DNA from: Gemmatimonadota bacterium
GTDB lineage: Bacteria; JAAXHH01
Length of the DNA: 50,786 nucleotides
Assembly (NCBI GenBank): GCA_026702745.1
Contig: JAPPBT010000087.1
Span: 1-50,786, forward strand
Reading direction: 5' to 3'
Positions 35,431 through 44,124 of the stretch are shown one piece after another. Below the pieces are notes generated by a model, which saw only the letters and a program-made list of their open reading frames with translations, was not told where the DNA came from and did no database searches. Position numbers and translations under genes: made by a program. Numbering within the stretch: the first letter of the stretch is position 1; each line of letters begins with the position of its first letter.

Positions 35431-36513
35431 TCAAGCAGTACCGCGCTGCCTGGGGTCCAGGGCGTCGCGCAGTCCGTCTCCAAGCAGGTTGTACAGGGTT
35501 ACCGTGATGAAAATAGCGAATCCGGGCACGATTACGAGCCACCAGGCCGCGATATTGCTGCGCGCGCCGGCCAGCAGCGATCCCCAGGTGATGACCTCGG
35601 CGGGTACCCCGATACCGAGGAAACTCAGCCCTGATTCGGCCAGGATGGCGCCGGCTACGCCGAAGGCCGCGGGGATCAGCACGGGCGCAATGGCGTTGGG
35701 CAGGATGTGCACGGCCATGATGCGCAGATTCGAACAACCCAGGGCCCGCGCGGCCGCGATGTAGTCGAAAGCCCGGACCTGGAGAAACTGGGAACGGGTC
35801 AGCCGGGCGATGCCCACCCATCCCGTGAACCCGATGATGATCATGATCCAGAAGAGGCTCGGCGGGAAGAAAGCCGCCGCCGTGATGATCAGGAAGAAGG
35901 GCGGGATCGCCGCCCAGAGTTCGAAAACACGGGACAGGATCAGATCCGTCCACCCGCCCAGGTATCCCGCCAGCGCGCCGAGTCCCACGCCGATGAGCAG
36001 GGAAATGCCCACCGATACCAGCCCGATGGTCAGCGAATACCGCGTGCCGTGAATGAGTCCGGACAGCACGTCGCGGCCCAGCCGGTCCGTACCGAACGGG
36101 TGGTCGCCTCCCGGCCGCTCGTAACGGGCGCCGAGGCGGATCTCGTCCGGCGCGTAGGGGATCAGGGGAAACACCGCTTCGCTGTATTCGTACCGCTTGA
36201 AGTTCCTCCGCGTCCGCAACTCCTCCGGCCAGTCCATCAGGCCGGTGTACACCGCGTATTGTCTGAACGCCGGGAAGTAGGTCTCTCCCTGGTAGACCAT
36301 GTAGTACGGCTTGTTGCCGGCGATCAGGTCCGCGGTCAGCGCGAGGAAGGCCATGGCCACGAGGACATAGAGACTGCAGAGCGCCGGGCGATTCTTGCGG
36401 AACTCCTTGCGCGTCAACCGCCAGAAGCTTTCGCCGCCCTCGTTCATCAAGGCGTCGGCCGGCGCACCATTCGCCGGGTCATGTCTGTTGCGGGTGGCCG
36501 GGTTCGAACCCAC
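35431..36513 (-). CDS. Oligopeptide ABC transporter permease (DppC/YejE-like)
   Basis: About 360 residues from GTG 36513, chosen for AAGGAG at a 7-base gap; TTG 36531 and ATG 36447 are alternatives. One N-terminal membrane helix (ALCSLYVLVAMAFLALTADLI) is followed by a roughly 90-residue periplasmic loop (NKPYYMVYQGETYFPAFRQY ... FPLIPYAPDEIRLG), then the transporter core with GTDRLGRDVLSGLIHGTRYS and the EAA loop AARALGCSNLRIMAVHILPNAIAP. The extra loop is typical of YejE-type permeases. Partner of the DppB-like permease. Confidence 0.9.
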   Translation of the reverse strand: MGSNPATRNRHDPANGAPADALMNEGGESFWRLTRKEFRKNRPALCSLYVLVAMAFLALTADLIAGNKPYYMVYQGETYFPAFRQYAVYTGLMDWPEELRTRRNFKRYEYSEAVFPLIPYAPDEIRLGARYERPGGDHPFGTDRLGRDVLSGLIHGTRYSLTIGLVSVGISLLIGVGLGALAGYLGGWTDLILSRVFELWAAIPPFFLIITAAAFFPPSLFWIMIIIGFTGWVGIARLTRSQFLQVRAFDYIAAARALGCSNLRIMAVHILPNAIAPVLIPAAFGVAGAILAESGLSFLGIGVPAEVITWGSLLAGARSNIAAWWLVIVPGFAIFITVTLYNLLGDGLRDALDPRQRGTA

Positions 36514-36541
36514 AGCCGGTCTCCTTCCCAATGCCCATCTC

Positions 36542-37843
36542 CTATCCCTGCAACTGGTCGAAGGTGATCCGCGGATCGACCACCTTGAGCAGGATGTCCG
36601 CGACCAGGATACCCAGCAGCGAAAGCAGGGAGCCTATGGTGAAAAGCGCCATGACCATGGGGTAATCCCGGGTCAGCACCGACTCGAATCCGAGCAGCCC
36701 CATGCCGGGGATGGTGAAAATCGTTTCGATGAACACGGATCCGGCGATCAGGGCCGGCAGCAACCCGGCGGACGTGGTCACGATCGGGATCAGCGAGTTG
36801 CGGTACACGTGCCGCAGGATGACGACTTTCTCCGACAACCCTTTGGCCCGGGCGGTCCGCACGTAGTCCTGCCGCAGATTCTCCAGCATGCTCGTTCGCA
36901 TGAACCGGGAGATCGTCGCGAAGCTGATATAGGCGGAGGCCAGCACGGGCAGGAACATGTGGTACAAGTGGTCCGTGAGCAGCCGCCAGAAACTCCAGTC
37001 GCTTGACGCTTCAAGCGACTGTATGCCCGAGGCCGGGAACCAGTAGAAGAACTCCCGGTTGCACAGGAAGATGATCAACAGCATGCCCACCCAGAAGGAA
37101 GGCATGGACCACAGGACGAAGGTTCCGGTGGTCAGCATCCGGTCCGTGAGGGTATTCTGCTTGACCGCGAGCCAGACGCCAAGGGGCAGGCCCACCAGGT
37201 AGGCAATGACGATCGCGATGATGTTGATCTCGAGCGTTACGGGCAACCGCTCCATGACCCGGGCGATGACGGGCTGGTTGTCCTTGAAGGAACGGCCGAA
37301 GTCCAGCGTGACGAAGCGGTATTCCGCGAGTGTCAGGAGTTCGATCCCCGCGCCCCGGTAGGTATAGTTGCCCTCGGCGCTGAAGGTCCTGCCTTCCCAG
37401 AAAGAAGATCGTTCCAGATCGCTCACTTCCCCTGGCGCGCGTTCGCGCACAAGGACAAGGAACCGTTCTTTCTGTGTCTCCCTGTCCAGCCCCGCCAGTG
37501 CCCGGCGTTCCGACGCATCGAGCCGTTCCAGCAACCCGTCCGCGAGCAGCGCGCTTCGGTCGAACGCGCTGATGGTCTCGACTTTCAGGAACAACGCCGT
37601 GACCCAGTTGAAGTACTGCACGTGGACCGGCCGGTCCAGGCCAAGTTGCCTGCGCAGTTCCTCGCGGGTCTTTTCGATGTCCTGTTGCCGGTCGGATGCC
37701 AGCCCCTCGCCGCCGGCCACGCCGCCGAGGAACAGGTCCACGGGATCGCCGGGGGCCAGGTGCATGATGAAGAAGGAGATCACCGTGATCCCGACGAGTG
37801 TGGGGACCATGAGGAGCGAGCGTTGAAGGATGTAACCGAGCAT
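36542..37843 (-). CDS. Oligopeptide ABC transporter permease (DppB/YejB-like) with large loop insertion
   Basis: 433 residues, about 100 more than ordinary DppB proteins. It opens with the family standard (MLGYILQRSLLMVPTLVGIT, then MHLAPGDPVD). The usual stretch between LGLDRPVHVQYFNWV and LDFGRSFKDNQPVIARVMERLP is split by about 90 extra polar residues (FLKVETISAFDRSALL ... EYRFVT), placed in the periplasm by topology. The remaining membrane helices and EAA loop (ARAKGLSEKVVILRHVYRNSLIPIVT) are intact, so it should be functional. The insertion may contact the long solute-binding protein. Confidence 0.9.
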   Translation of the reverse strand: MLGYILQRSLLMVPTLVGITVISFFIMHLAPGDPVDLFLGGVAGGEGLASDRQQDIEKTREELRRQLGLDRPVHVQYFNWVTALFLKVETISAFDRSALLADGLLERLDASERRALAGLDRETQKERFLVLVRERAPGEVSDLERSSFWEGRTFSAEGNYTYRGAGIELLTLAEYRFVTLDFGRSFKDNQPVIARVMERLPVTLEINIIAIVIAYLVGLPLGVWLAVKQNTLTDRMLTTGTFVLWSMPSFWVGMLLIIFLCNREFFYWFPASGIQSLEASSDWSFWRLLTDHLYHMFLPVLASAYISFATISRFMRTSMLENLRQDYVRTARAKGLSEKVVILRHVYRNSLIPIVTTSAGLLPALIAGSVFIETIFTIPGMGLLGFESVLTRDYPMVMALFTIGSLLSLLGILVADILLKVVDPRITFDQLQG

Positions 37844-37925
37844 AGGAGAACGTGGACTCCCGCCGGGTCATGGCCTGGTCTGGCGCGTCGTCACGGGTAC
37901 GGACAGGTGCCGGACACACGCTGCA

Positions 37926-39785
37926 TTACTGATACATCCGGTCGGCGGGCTCAACCCACCACTCCTGGTTCACGGCGCCGGCCGGATACCAGTTGACGCC
38001 GTGGAAGCGCCGGCTGTACGCACTGGCGACACGCGATTTCCAGAGGAAGGTATAGGGCTGTTCCTCGTGGAGGATCTCCTGGAAGCGTCGGTACAGTTCG
38101 ATCCGCCGATCCATGTCGAATTCCGTACGGTAGACCTCGAGGATCCCGTCGGATTCCGCGTTGCGGAAACTCACGAAGTTAGATCCGTTCCCTTCGATCT
38201 GCGACGAATGCCAGATCTGGAAGGCATCCGGCGGGAAACGCAGGCCCGTACCGCCGGTCCAGCCGAGGGTTACGGCCGCGAAATCCTTGTTCTTCACGCG
38301 TTCCAGGAAAATGGACCAGTCCAGTTCGCGGACCTGGCAGTCGATGCCGAGGTCCTCCAGGGCGCTCTGCAGCGTCAGCGCAATGTCCTTCCTGAGCTGA
38401 TTGCCCGAGTTGACGAGAAACTCGAACCGGAAGGGGGTTCGCACGCCGTCGATCTCGCTGTCGAGAATCCCGTCGTTGTCCGTATCCGACCATCCCGCTT
38501 CGTTCAACAGGGCCAGGGCCCGGTCCGGATCGAAGGTGTAGGGCTGCAGGTCATGGTTGTACTCGGGCCGGAACTTGTGAATGGGACTTTCGACCGTCTC
38601 CGCAAGTCCGAAAAGGAGGTTCCGCACCATGGACTCACGGTCGGTGAGGTGGGTCATCGCCTGCCGGACCCTCCGGTCCCGGAAAATGGGGTGTTCGTTG
38701 TTCCACCCGATATACGTGTACCCGCCCGCGTACTGTATACCTTTCATGAACCGGTCGACGAAGCCGGGAGACCAGCTCTTCTCCTTGAACTCGAGGGGTT
38801 TCATACTGTGAAGATCGAGGTTGCCGTTGGTCAGTTCGATAAAGGCGGCGTCCTGGTTGTTGATAACCTTGAAAACGACCTTGTCCACGTGTCCGGCGGC
38901 GGGGATTCCTTCCGCGTCCCGGCCCCAGTAGTTCTCGTTGCGGGTGAGCACGACCCGCTGTCCTGTGACCACGTCGTCCTCCCAGTCCGCCACGTAATAG
39001 GCCCCGCTTCCCATCATGCGCCGGTTGAAATCCTGGTTGAACCGTTCACCGAACTGCCGTACCCGGTCCGCGTGTTCCCCCGCTTCCCAACTGCCGTCGA
39101 TGAGGCTGCCGATGGGCACCGGATCGAGCAGTCCGTCCGGATCGTAGAAGTGCCGCGGGAGGATATCGAAGCCGCCGAGAAAGAGATCGTTCAGGATGTA
39201 GGGTTCCCGGCACTCGAAACTGATCTCGTATTCCCCGAGTTTTTTAACGTCCCGAATGGAGGAATAGTAGTTTCTCAAGTGAGGCGCCCGTACCGTGGGC
39301 GTCTGGATGACCTTCATGCTGAAGAGCACGTCGTCCGCCGTCAGGTGAACGCCGTCCGAGAATTGGACGTTCTCGCGAAGACGGAAGGTATAGGTCAGCT
39401 TGTCGTCCGATACGGTTGGATAGTCCGACGCGATGAAACCCCGTTGCGCGTAGGGCGGATCGTATTCCGGCTCCAACAGCGACTCGAAGACGTAGGCGTG
39501 AACCTGGGTAGCGCCCTGGTCGCTCGACGTGTAAGGGTTGAAGTTCTCGGGATCGGACAGCGCGTGGCGCACCATCCAGTCTCCGTACCGGGGTTCGTCT
39601 GCCCCCGCGTACTTCAGTGCCGCCTTCTCCGTCCCATCCAGTACGACCGTATCCCTCGATTCGGACAGGATCGCCTGTACTTTGTTCCAGGGATCTTCCG
39701 TCGTTTCGCCGCCGCCGCAGGCGATCTGGGTGGCCAGCAGACAAATGGCAGCGGTCTTTGCCGCAGTACCCATGGTCCTAAGCAT
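37926..39785 (-). CDS. Peptide ABC transporter solute-binding lipoprotein
   Basis: About 619 residues from ATG 39785, which has GGAGG upstream and opens with a lipoprotein signal (TAAICLLATQIAC). The SBP_bac_5 fold is evident: YTFRLRENVQFSDGVHLTADDVLFSM, DFNRRMMGSGAYYV, RDRRVRQAMTHLTDRESMVRNLLFG, PYTFDPDRALALLNEAGWSDTDNDGILD. The last motif resembles a calcium-binding DxDxDG loop. It is the first gene of the importer, upstream of the two permeases. Its 5' neighbour, an alcohol-dehydrogenase-like gene, ends 71 bp before it. Confidence 0.92.
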   Translation of the reverse strand: MLRTMGTAAKTAAICLLATQIACGGGETTEDPWNKVQAILSESRDTVVLDGTEKAALKYAGADEPRYGDWMVRHALSDPENFNPYTSSDQGATQVHAYVFESLLEPEYDPPYAQRGFIASDYPTVSDDKLTYTFRLRENVQFSDGVHLTADDVLFSMKVIQTPTVRAPHLRNYYSSIRDVKKLGEYEISFECREPYILNDLFLGGFDILPRHFYDPDGLLDPVPIGSLIDGSWEAGEHADRVRQFGERFNQDFNRRMMGSGAYYVADWEDDVVTGQRVVLTRNENYWGRDAEGIPAAGHVDKVVFKVINNQDAAFIELTNGNLDLHSMKPLEFKEKSWSPGFVDRFMKGIQYAGGYTYIGWNNEHPIFRDRRVRQAMTHLTDRESMVRNLLFGLAETVESPIHKFRPEYNHDLQPYTFDPDRALALLNEAGWSDTDNDGILDSEIDGVRTPFRFEFLVNSGNQLRKDIALTLQSALEDLGIDCQVRELDWSIFLERVKNKDFAAVTLGWTGGTGLRFPPDAFQIWHSSQIEGNGSNFVSFRNAESDGILEVYRTEFDMDRRIELYRRFQEILHEEQPYTFLWKSRVASAYSRRFHGVNWYPAGAVNQEWWVEPADRMYQ

Positions 39786-39856
39786 GACGTTATTCCTCCA
39801 GGCGTGTCCAGTGCGCGATGAACAGTCCGCACACGGTCCGGTGATCCTCCGGGCGG

Positions 39857-40846
39857 CTACCTGCCCAGGCCTTTCTCCTCGAAATCGATGACAATCTTGA
39901 TGCACTCTCCCTTGCGCCCGGTGGCCATTTCGAAACCGTCCTGGACCCTGGCGAAGGGCAGTTTATGGGAGATCATGGGCGAAACATCGACGCGGCCTTC
40001 GCCGATCATGCGCATGGCACTGGCGAAGTCGATCTGGATATCCGGGCCGACCGAAGTCGTCAACTGGATGTTCTTGCGAAATAGATCGAAGATGTCGGCC
40101 GTGTACTGCGGAGTTTTCGGGACACCGAAGTTGATGAACCGCGCATTGCGACGGGCCAGTTTGACGCACAGGTTGAAGGTCTCCTCGACGCCCACGACCT
40201 CGATCACCACGTCGGCCATCCGGCCGCCGGTAATCTCGTTCACGGCCTCCACCGGATCGGTACCTGCCGTATTCACCGTGTGGGTCGCTCCCATCTCCTT
40301 CGCGGCGGCCAACCTGTTGTCGTACTGATCGACACCGATGATCAGCGCCGCGCCAAGGTTGCGCATCATGGCCGTGAAGAGCAATCCCATGGGACCCTGG
40401 CCGACGATGGCGACCTCCGCGTTGAACCAGTGGCCCAGTTTACGAAGGCAATACAACACGGTACCCAGGGGCTGGGCCATCAAAAGCTGTTCCTGGGGCA
40501 GGCCCTCCGGAAGCGGCGTCACGGACGCGCCCACTCCGAGGAAATACTCGGCCATGGCGCTCGAGCCGGTTGGCAGGGCCAGGACGAGATCTCCTTCCCG
40601 ACATCCGTTCGACCACGACTTTTCAATGACGCCTATACTTTCATGCAGGGACACGCCCGGCGCCACGGGATAGTTCGCCGGACCGGTGAAAACCGGATGG
40701 TCGCTGCCGCAGATGGCGGCGTTTACGGTTCGAACGAGCACGAGGTCCTTCAACCCGTCCGGATCGGTTCGCTCCAGCGCGAGGTCCGGCCGTTCGGCTT
40801 CCACGATTTCGATGCGTTCCCGTGCGACGACTTGTCCTGCTTTCAT
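39857..40846 (-). CDS. Zinc-type alcohol dehydrogenase-like protein (MDR superfamily)
   Basis: About 329 residues from ATG 40846, preceded by AAGGA at a 7-base gap. Medium-chain dehydrogenase fold: CGSDHPVFTG near residue 45 (catalytic zinc cysteine), SLHESIG where GHE is usual, and the nucleotide motif IVGQGPMGLLFTAMMRNLG. The four-cysteine structural-zinc loop is missing. It is most like sorbitol/threonine dehydrogenase relatives common in environmental genomes. Substrate unknown. Same direction as the importer genes, so it may share their transcript. Confidence 0.85.
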   Translation of the reverse strand: MKAGQVVARERIEIVEAERPDLALERTDPDGLKDLVLVRTVNAAICGSDHPVFTGPANYPVAPGVSLHESIGVIEKSWSNGCREGDLVLALPTGSSAMAEYFLGVGASVTPLPEGLPQEQLLMAQPLGTVLYCLRKLGHWFNAEVAIVGQGPMGLLFTAMMRNLGAALIIGVDQYDNRLAAAKEMGATHTVNTAGTDPVEAVNEITGGRMADVVIEVVGVEETFNLCVKLARRNARFINFGVPKTPQYTADIFDLFRKNIQLTTSVGPDIQIDFASAMRMIGEGRVDVSPMISHKLPFARVQDGFEMATGRKGECIKIVIDFEEKGLGR

Positions 40847-40986
40847 CGGTATTCCTTTCTGGACTCCGGAATGGTGCGACCTTGTGGCGGACCGGTATGA
40901 CGGCGTACCCGGACGCATCTTCCTGAATGTACCCGACCGGCGGGTATTGTCAAACCGAAATGGACGGGGCGACGCTGGGTGACCCG

Positions 40987-42708
40987 CTATGGTTTCGCAT
41001 CGCCGATATAGATGTCGAAGTAACCCGTGTTATTGCCCCAGAAGGGGTATTCGCCGTCAAGATCGCGCTTGATGCCCTTGAGCCAGGGTTTCCGCAACGA
41101 AGCCTTCATGCCGTAGTAGAGAAACACGGCGCCCACGTCCTCGGCGAGAATCCGCTGGGCCTGGTCGTACAACCGGAACCGCCGGGCCGTGTCCATTTCC
41201 GATGCCGCCTCGTCGACCAGGCGGTCGAATTCGGCGTTTATCCAGGGATGGCGGCTGTAGCCGGCCGGTTGGGACCTCCATACCATGGCGAGCATGTTGT
41301 TCGGGTCGGGATAGTCGTAGTGGTACTGAATGAGGCTGAAGGGGATCTTCCGCTGGTACTGGGCGGTTCGGTAGGAGATGTTCTCCACGACGCGTAACGT
41401 CATATCGATTCCCAGGTGAGATTTGAGCATCTCCTGTATGGCCTGGCCGACCTGCTGCCGGGCCATGTTGTTGATCCACATCTCGATCCTGGGAAACCCG
41501 CGTCCCTCCGGATATCCCGCCTCGCGCAGGCGCTGTCTGGCCAGTTCCGGGTCGAAGCGCTGGATGTCCCGGAACTTTCCGTCCGCGTAGCCGGGGAACC
41601 CCGGCGGCAGCATCGACCAGGCCGGCATACCCATGCCCTGGAGCAGTACGCGGCAGATGGCCTCCCGGTCGATCGCGTGGCTGATTGCCTGGCGTACCTT
41701 CAGGTTGTCGAAAGGAGGGAAGTCCGCGTTGAAGAAGAGAAAATGGGTCATGAAATCCTTGCTGACGTGAAGTTCCCTTGAAAGCCCGGGATGGCTTCGG
41801 ATGCGCGGTAGGTCGATGGGGGTCACGTCCTGCTGGTCGATCTCGTCGTTTTCGTAGGACAGCGTGCCGCCGGCCATCATGCGGGTATCCAGGAATTTCC
41901 CGATGATCCGCTCCACGAATCCCTTGTGGGGGCCGTTGTAGTTCGGGTCCAGAACGAATTCGAAGCGGGCGCCGTGATCCCATGAATCCAGTTTGAAGGT
42001 GGAGTTGGTCACGAACCGGCCGGGTTCGGACCAGCCCGGACCGTATTTCTCCACCTGCCAGCGGGGTACCGGAACGGAGGTGGGGAAAGAGGCGATATAT
42101 GGGAGATAGGGACAGGGCAGCGTGGTCCGAATCTCCAGCGTATGGTCGTCGATGGCCCGGACGCCGACGGAATCCGCGTCCCGGGTCAGTCCCTGGTTGA
42201 AGGCCTTCGCGCCTTCGATTTCGTAGTAGAAGGAAGCGTTGCGGTTCGCGCTGGCCGGATCGACCATCCGCTTGAAGGCATACTCGAAATCGTGGGCCGT
42301 GACGGGCCGGCCGTCGCTCCACCTCGCGCCGCGTCGCAGGTGGAAGGTCCAGCGCGTGCCGTCGGGAGAAGCTTCCCATCGATCGGCTGCGGCCGGTGTG
42401 AGTTCGTTGTTGTGATCCAGCCGGGTGAGGCCTTCGAAGGAAAACACCGCGCCGGTCGCCTCGTAGACGGCGATACCGATATCGAGCGTCGTGGGTTCCG
42501 GCAGATGGAAGGAATACACCTGCCGCGCGAGGGGCGCCGCATCCGGGGGCATGGTCCGGCCCACCGTATTGACGGGCTGCGCCTTGGGTGCGGGCTGCAT
42601 CGTGGCCCCGGGCTGGCCTTCGGGTCCGGGCTGGCCTTGTGCGTCTCGAGCGACTTCAAAAATTGGAAGGAAGAGCAGTAGAAAATACAGCAGAAGGCCG
42701 GGATACAT
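40987..42708 (-). CDS. Second peptide-type ABC solute-binding protein
   Basis: 573 residues with an N-terminal hydrophobic signal (LLLYFLLLFLPIFEVA) but no lipobox cysteine at the expected place. It is followed by a Gln/Pro-rich stretch (AQGQPGPEGQPGATMQPAP) and then the SBP_bac_5 fold: LTPAAADRWEASPDGTRWTFHLRRGARWSDGRPVTAHDFEYAFKRM, VRQAISHAIDREAICRVLLQG, and DPNNMLAMVWRS near the end. It resembles OppA-like proteins. No permease of its own is present nearby, so it may feed the importer at 33.4-39.8 kb or one elsewhere. Confidence 0.9.
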   Translation of the reverse strand: MYPGLLLYFLLLFLPIFEVARDAQGQPGPEGQPGATMQPAPKAQPVNTVGRTMPPDAAPLARQVYSFHLPEPTTLDIGIAVYEATGAVFSFEGLTRLDHNNELTPAAADRWEASPDGTRWTFHLRRGARWSDGRPVTAHDFEYAFKRMVDPASANRNASFYYEIEGAKAFNQGLTRDADSVGVRAIDDHTLEIRTTLPCPYLPYIASFPTSVPVPRWQVEKYGPGWSEPGRFVTNSTFKLDSWDHGARFEFVLDPNYNGPHKGFVERIIGKFLDTRMMAGGTLSYENDEIDQQDVTPIDLPRIRSHPGLSRELHVSKDFMTHFLFFNADFPPFDNLKVRQAISHAIDREAICRVLLQGMGMPAWSMLPPGFPGYADGKFRDIQRFDPELARQRLREAGYPEGRGFPRIEMWINNMARQQVGQAIQEMLKSHLGIDMTLRVVENISYRTAQYQRKIPFSLIQYHYDYPDPNNMLAMVWRSQPAGYSRHPWINAEFDRLVDEAASEMDTARRFRLYDQAQRILAEDVGAVFLYYGMKASLRKPWLKGIKRDLDGEYPFWGNNTGYFDIYIGDAKP

Positions 42709-42734
42709 ACGTACCTCCCCGTGGCTTGGCGGGT

Positions 42735-42790
42735 CTGAAACACCACTCCCGGCCTGACGACGCCCGGCCTGACCGCTCCCGCTCCGACCA
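42735..42790 (-). repeat. Degenerate 15-bp repeats between SBP and RidA-like genes
   Basis: CCCGGCCTGACGACG and CCCGGCCTGACCGCT follow one another at about 42740-42769, with fainter copies (CCCGCTCCGACCA) after. The array lies in the 3' flank of the RidA-like gene. Confidence 0.55.
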
Positions 42791-42813
42791 TTTCCGATCC
42801 GGCCATTCCCGTG

Positions 42814-44010
42814 CTATCCGGCAAAAATGGCGCGGTTGGAGATGCCCGAGCGGTAAGACGCCTGTTGAACGCCGCCAATGAACTGCGCGGTGCGGCCCGC
42901 CGGCGCCGAACCCTCGTACCACGCGCTGAACGACGCGTTGAACTCCTGGATCCAGGCCCGGTTCGCTTCGGTATCGTCGCCGGCCACGACGTAGGCGTTG
43001 TTGAAGATGCCGTCCTCTTTGAGTCCGCTTCCGCCCGCCGCCTGGATGCGCGCGTCCAGCGTGGAAAGCTGAAGGCCGGCGTCATCTCCGCCCACGGCGC
43101 TGGCCATGACTTCGGTCACGCCCCCGTAATGGATCGCGGTCCATGTGTTGAATCCGTCCTCCAGATCCCCGGAACGCGTGATGCTCACGTCGCCCGAGAC
43201 CACTCGGGGCTGGGGTTCCACGATGCCGTCCAGGTTCGGGATGCGGGAGACCGGGTAGATCAGCCCGGCCGGCCGGTCGTCGCCGAAGTAGTCCTCGAAG
43301 ACCCGCCGTACCGTATCGATCCGCTCCCAGGTCTTGCCGGGCGCGTCGTCGACGGCGACCAGGATCTCCATCCATACGGTCTGCTTCCGGAAATCGACGC
43401 CGGCTTCAGCAAAGGGCTTCTCGTAATGCTCGTCCAGCACGAAGGCCGTTTCCTCCGCCAGGTCGGACCCGAGGGAGGTGATGACCTCGCCGTTCCGGGT
43501 GTGCATGACCGAAGCGCCGCTCGGTTGATGATCCTGCCAGTATCCGTAGTCTATCACGCCGTCGCCGATGGAGACGTGCTCGCCGCTGACGGCCTTGATC
43601 TGCACCTCGAACAGCGCCACGGGATCCGGGAAGCCCTCGGGGTGCGTAAACCGCGCCATGCGGTTGGAACGCAGCGGACCGCCGGTCACTGCCTCGATCA
43701 TTGGAGCGTACACGGCGTTGTAGTCGTCTTTGAGCCGGTCGCATTCATCACGGTCGCCGGATGGGGTCGTCCACAGTACGTCCGTCTTGTAGACGTCGGA
43801 CCAGTTCACGCCACAGATCGCCAGGTTCCTGTTCAGGTTTTCGATCGTTCCGAACCACTCGGAGCCCACGTCGTTGGGATATTGGGTGCCCACATTTCCG
43901 CTCGGTTCGACCAGGCGGAATACCTGGTTGCTATCGTCCTTGACGAGCACTTCCGTGGGATTGGAAAAGATGGCGATGGGATTATGCCTGACGATGCTGA
44001 CCTGTGCCAT
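42814..44010 (-). CDS. Two-domain RidA (YjgF)-like protein
   Basis: About 398 residues from ATG 44010, preceded by AAGGAAG 8 bases upstream. Two segments have the RidA-like ending of a beta-strand/helix unit: one around DPVALFEVQIKAV (about residue 160) and another at TVWMEILVAVDDAPGKTWERIDTVRRVFEDYFGDDRPAGLIYPVSRIPN, which strongly recalls the RidA ...FFGDDRPAR... stretch. RidA proteins hydrolyse reactive enamines and imines. The catalytic arginine could not be placed with confidence. The aminotransferase upstream in the same direction fits an enamine-handling role. The call rests on weak-to-moderate similarity. Confidence 0.55.
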   Translation of the reverse strand: MAQVSIVRHNPIAIFSNPTEVLVKDDSNQVFRLVEPSGNVGTQYPNDVGSEWFGTIENLNRNLAICGVNWSDVYKTDVLWTTPSGDRDECDRLKDDYNAVYAPMIEAVTGGPLRSNRMARFTHPEGFPDPVALFEVQIKAVSGEHVSIGDGVIDYGYWQDHQPSGASVMHTRNGEVITSLGSDLAEETAFVLDEHYEKPFAEAGVDFRKQTVWMEILVAVDDAPGKTWERIDTVRRVFEDYFGDDRPAGLIYPVSRIPNLDGIVEPQPRVVSGDVSITRSGDLEDGFNTWTAIHYGGVTEVMASAVGGDDAGLQLSTLDARIQAAGGSGLKEDGIFNNAYVVAGDDTEANRAWIQEFNASFSAWYEGSAPAGRTAQFIGGVQQASYRSGISNRAIFAG

Positions 44011-44124
44011 GCGGAGACTTCCTTTCGGATCGGATTGAATTGGCGAATATTCCAATGATTCAGGCCGTAGAAACTAAACGGTCGGACCGGTAAAAACAAG
44101 CGGGAAAAGAAATGGACAGCCATC

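Noticed and set aside
36481-36531. GGGTTCGAACCC looking like a tRNA T-loop or attachment site
   Set aside because: The flanking bases do not form a 5-bp T-stem, and no anticodon arm or acceptor stem is visible. It lies at the start of a permease gene and is just a palindrome.
38001-39821. A 606-codon open frame on the plus strand
   Set aside because: It lies antisense to the solute-binding protein gene, which has clear family motifs. GC-rich codon bias opens the opposite strand.
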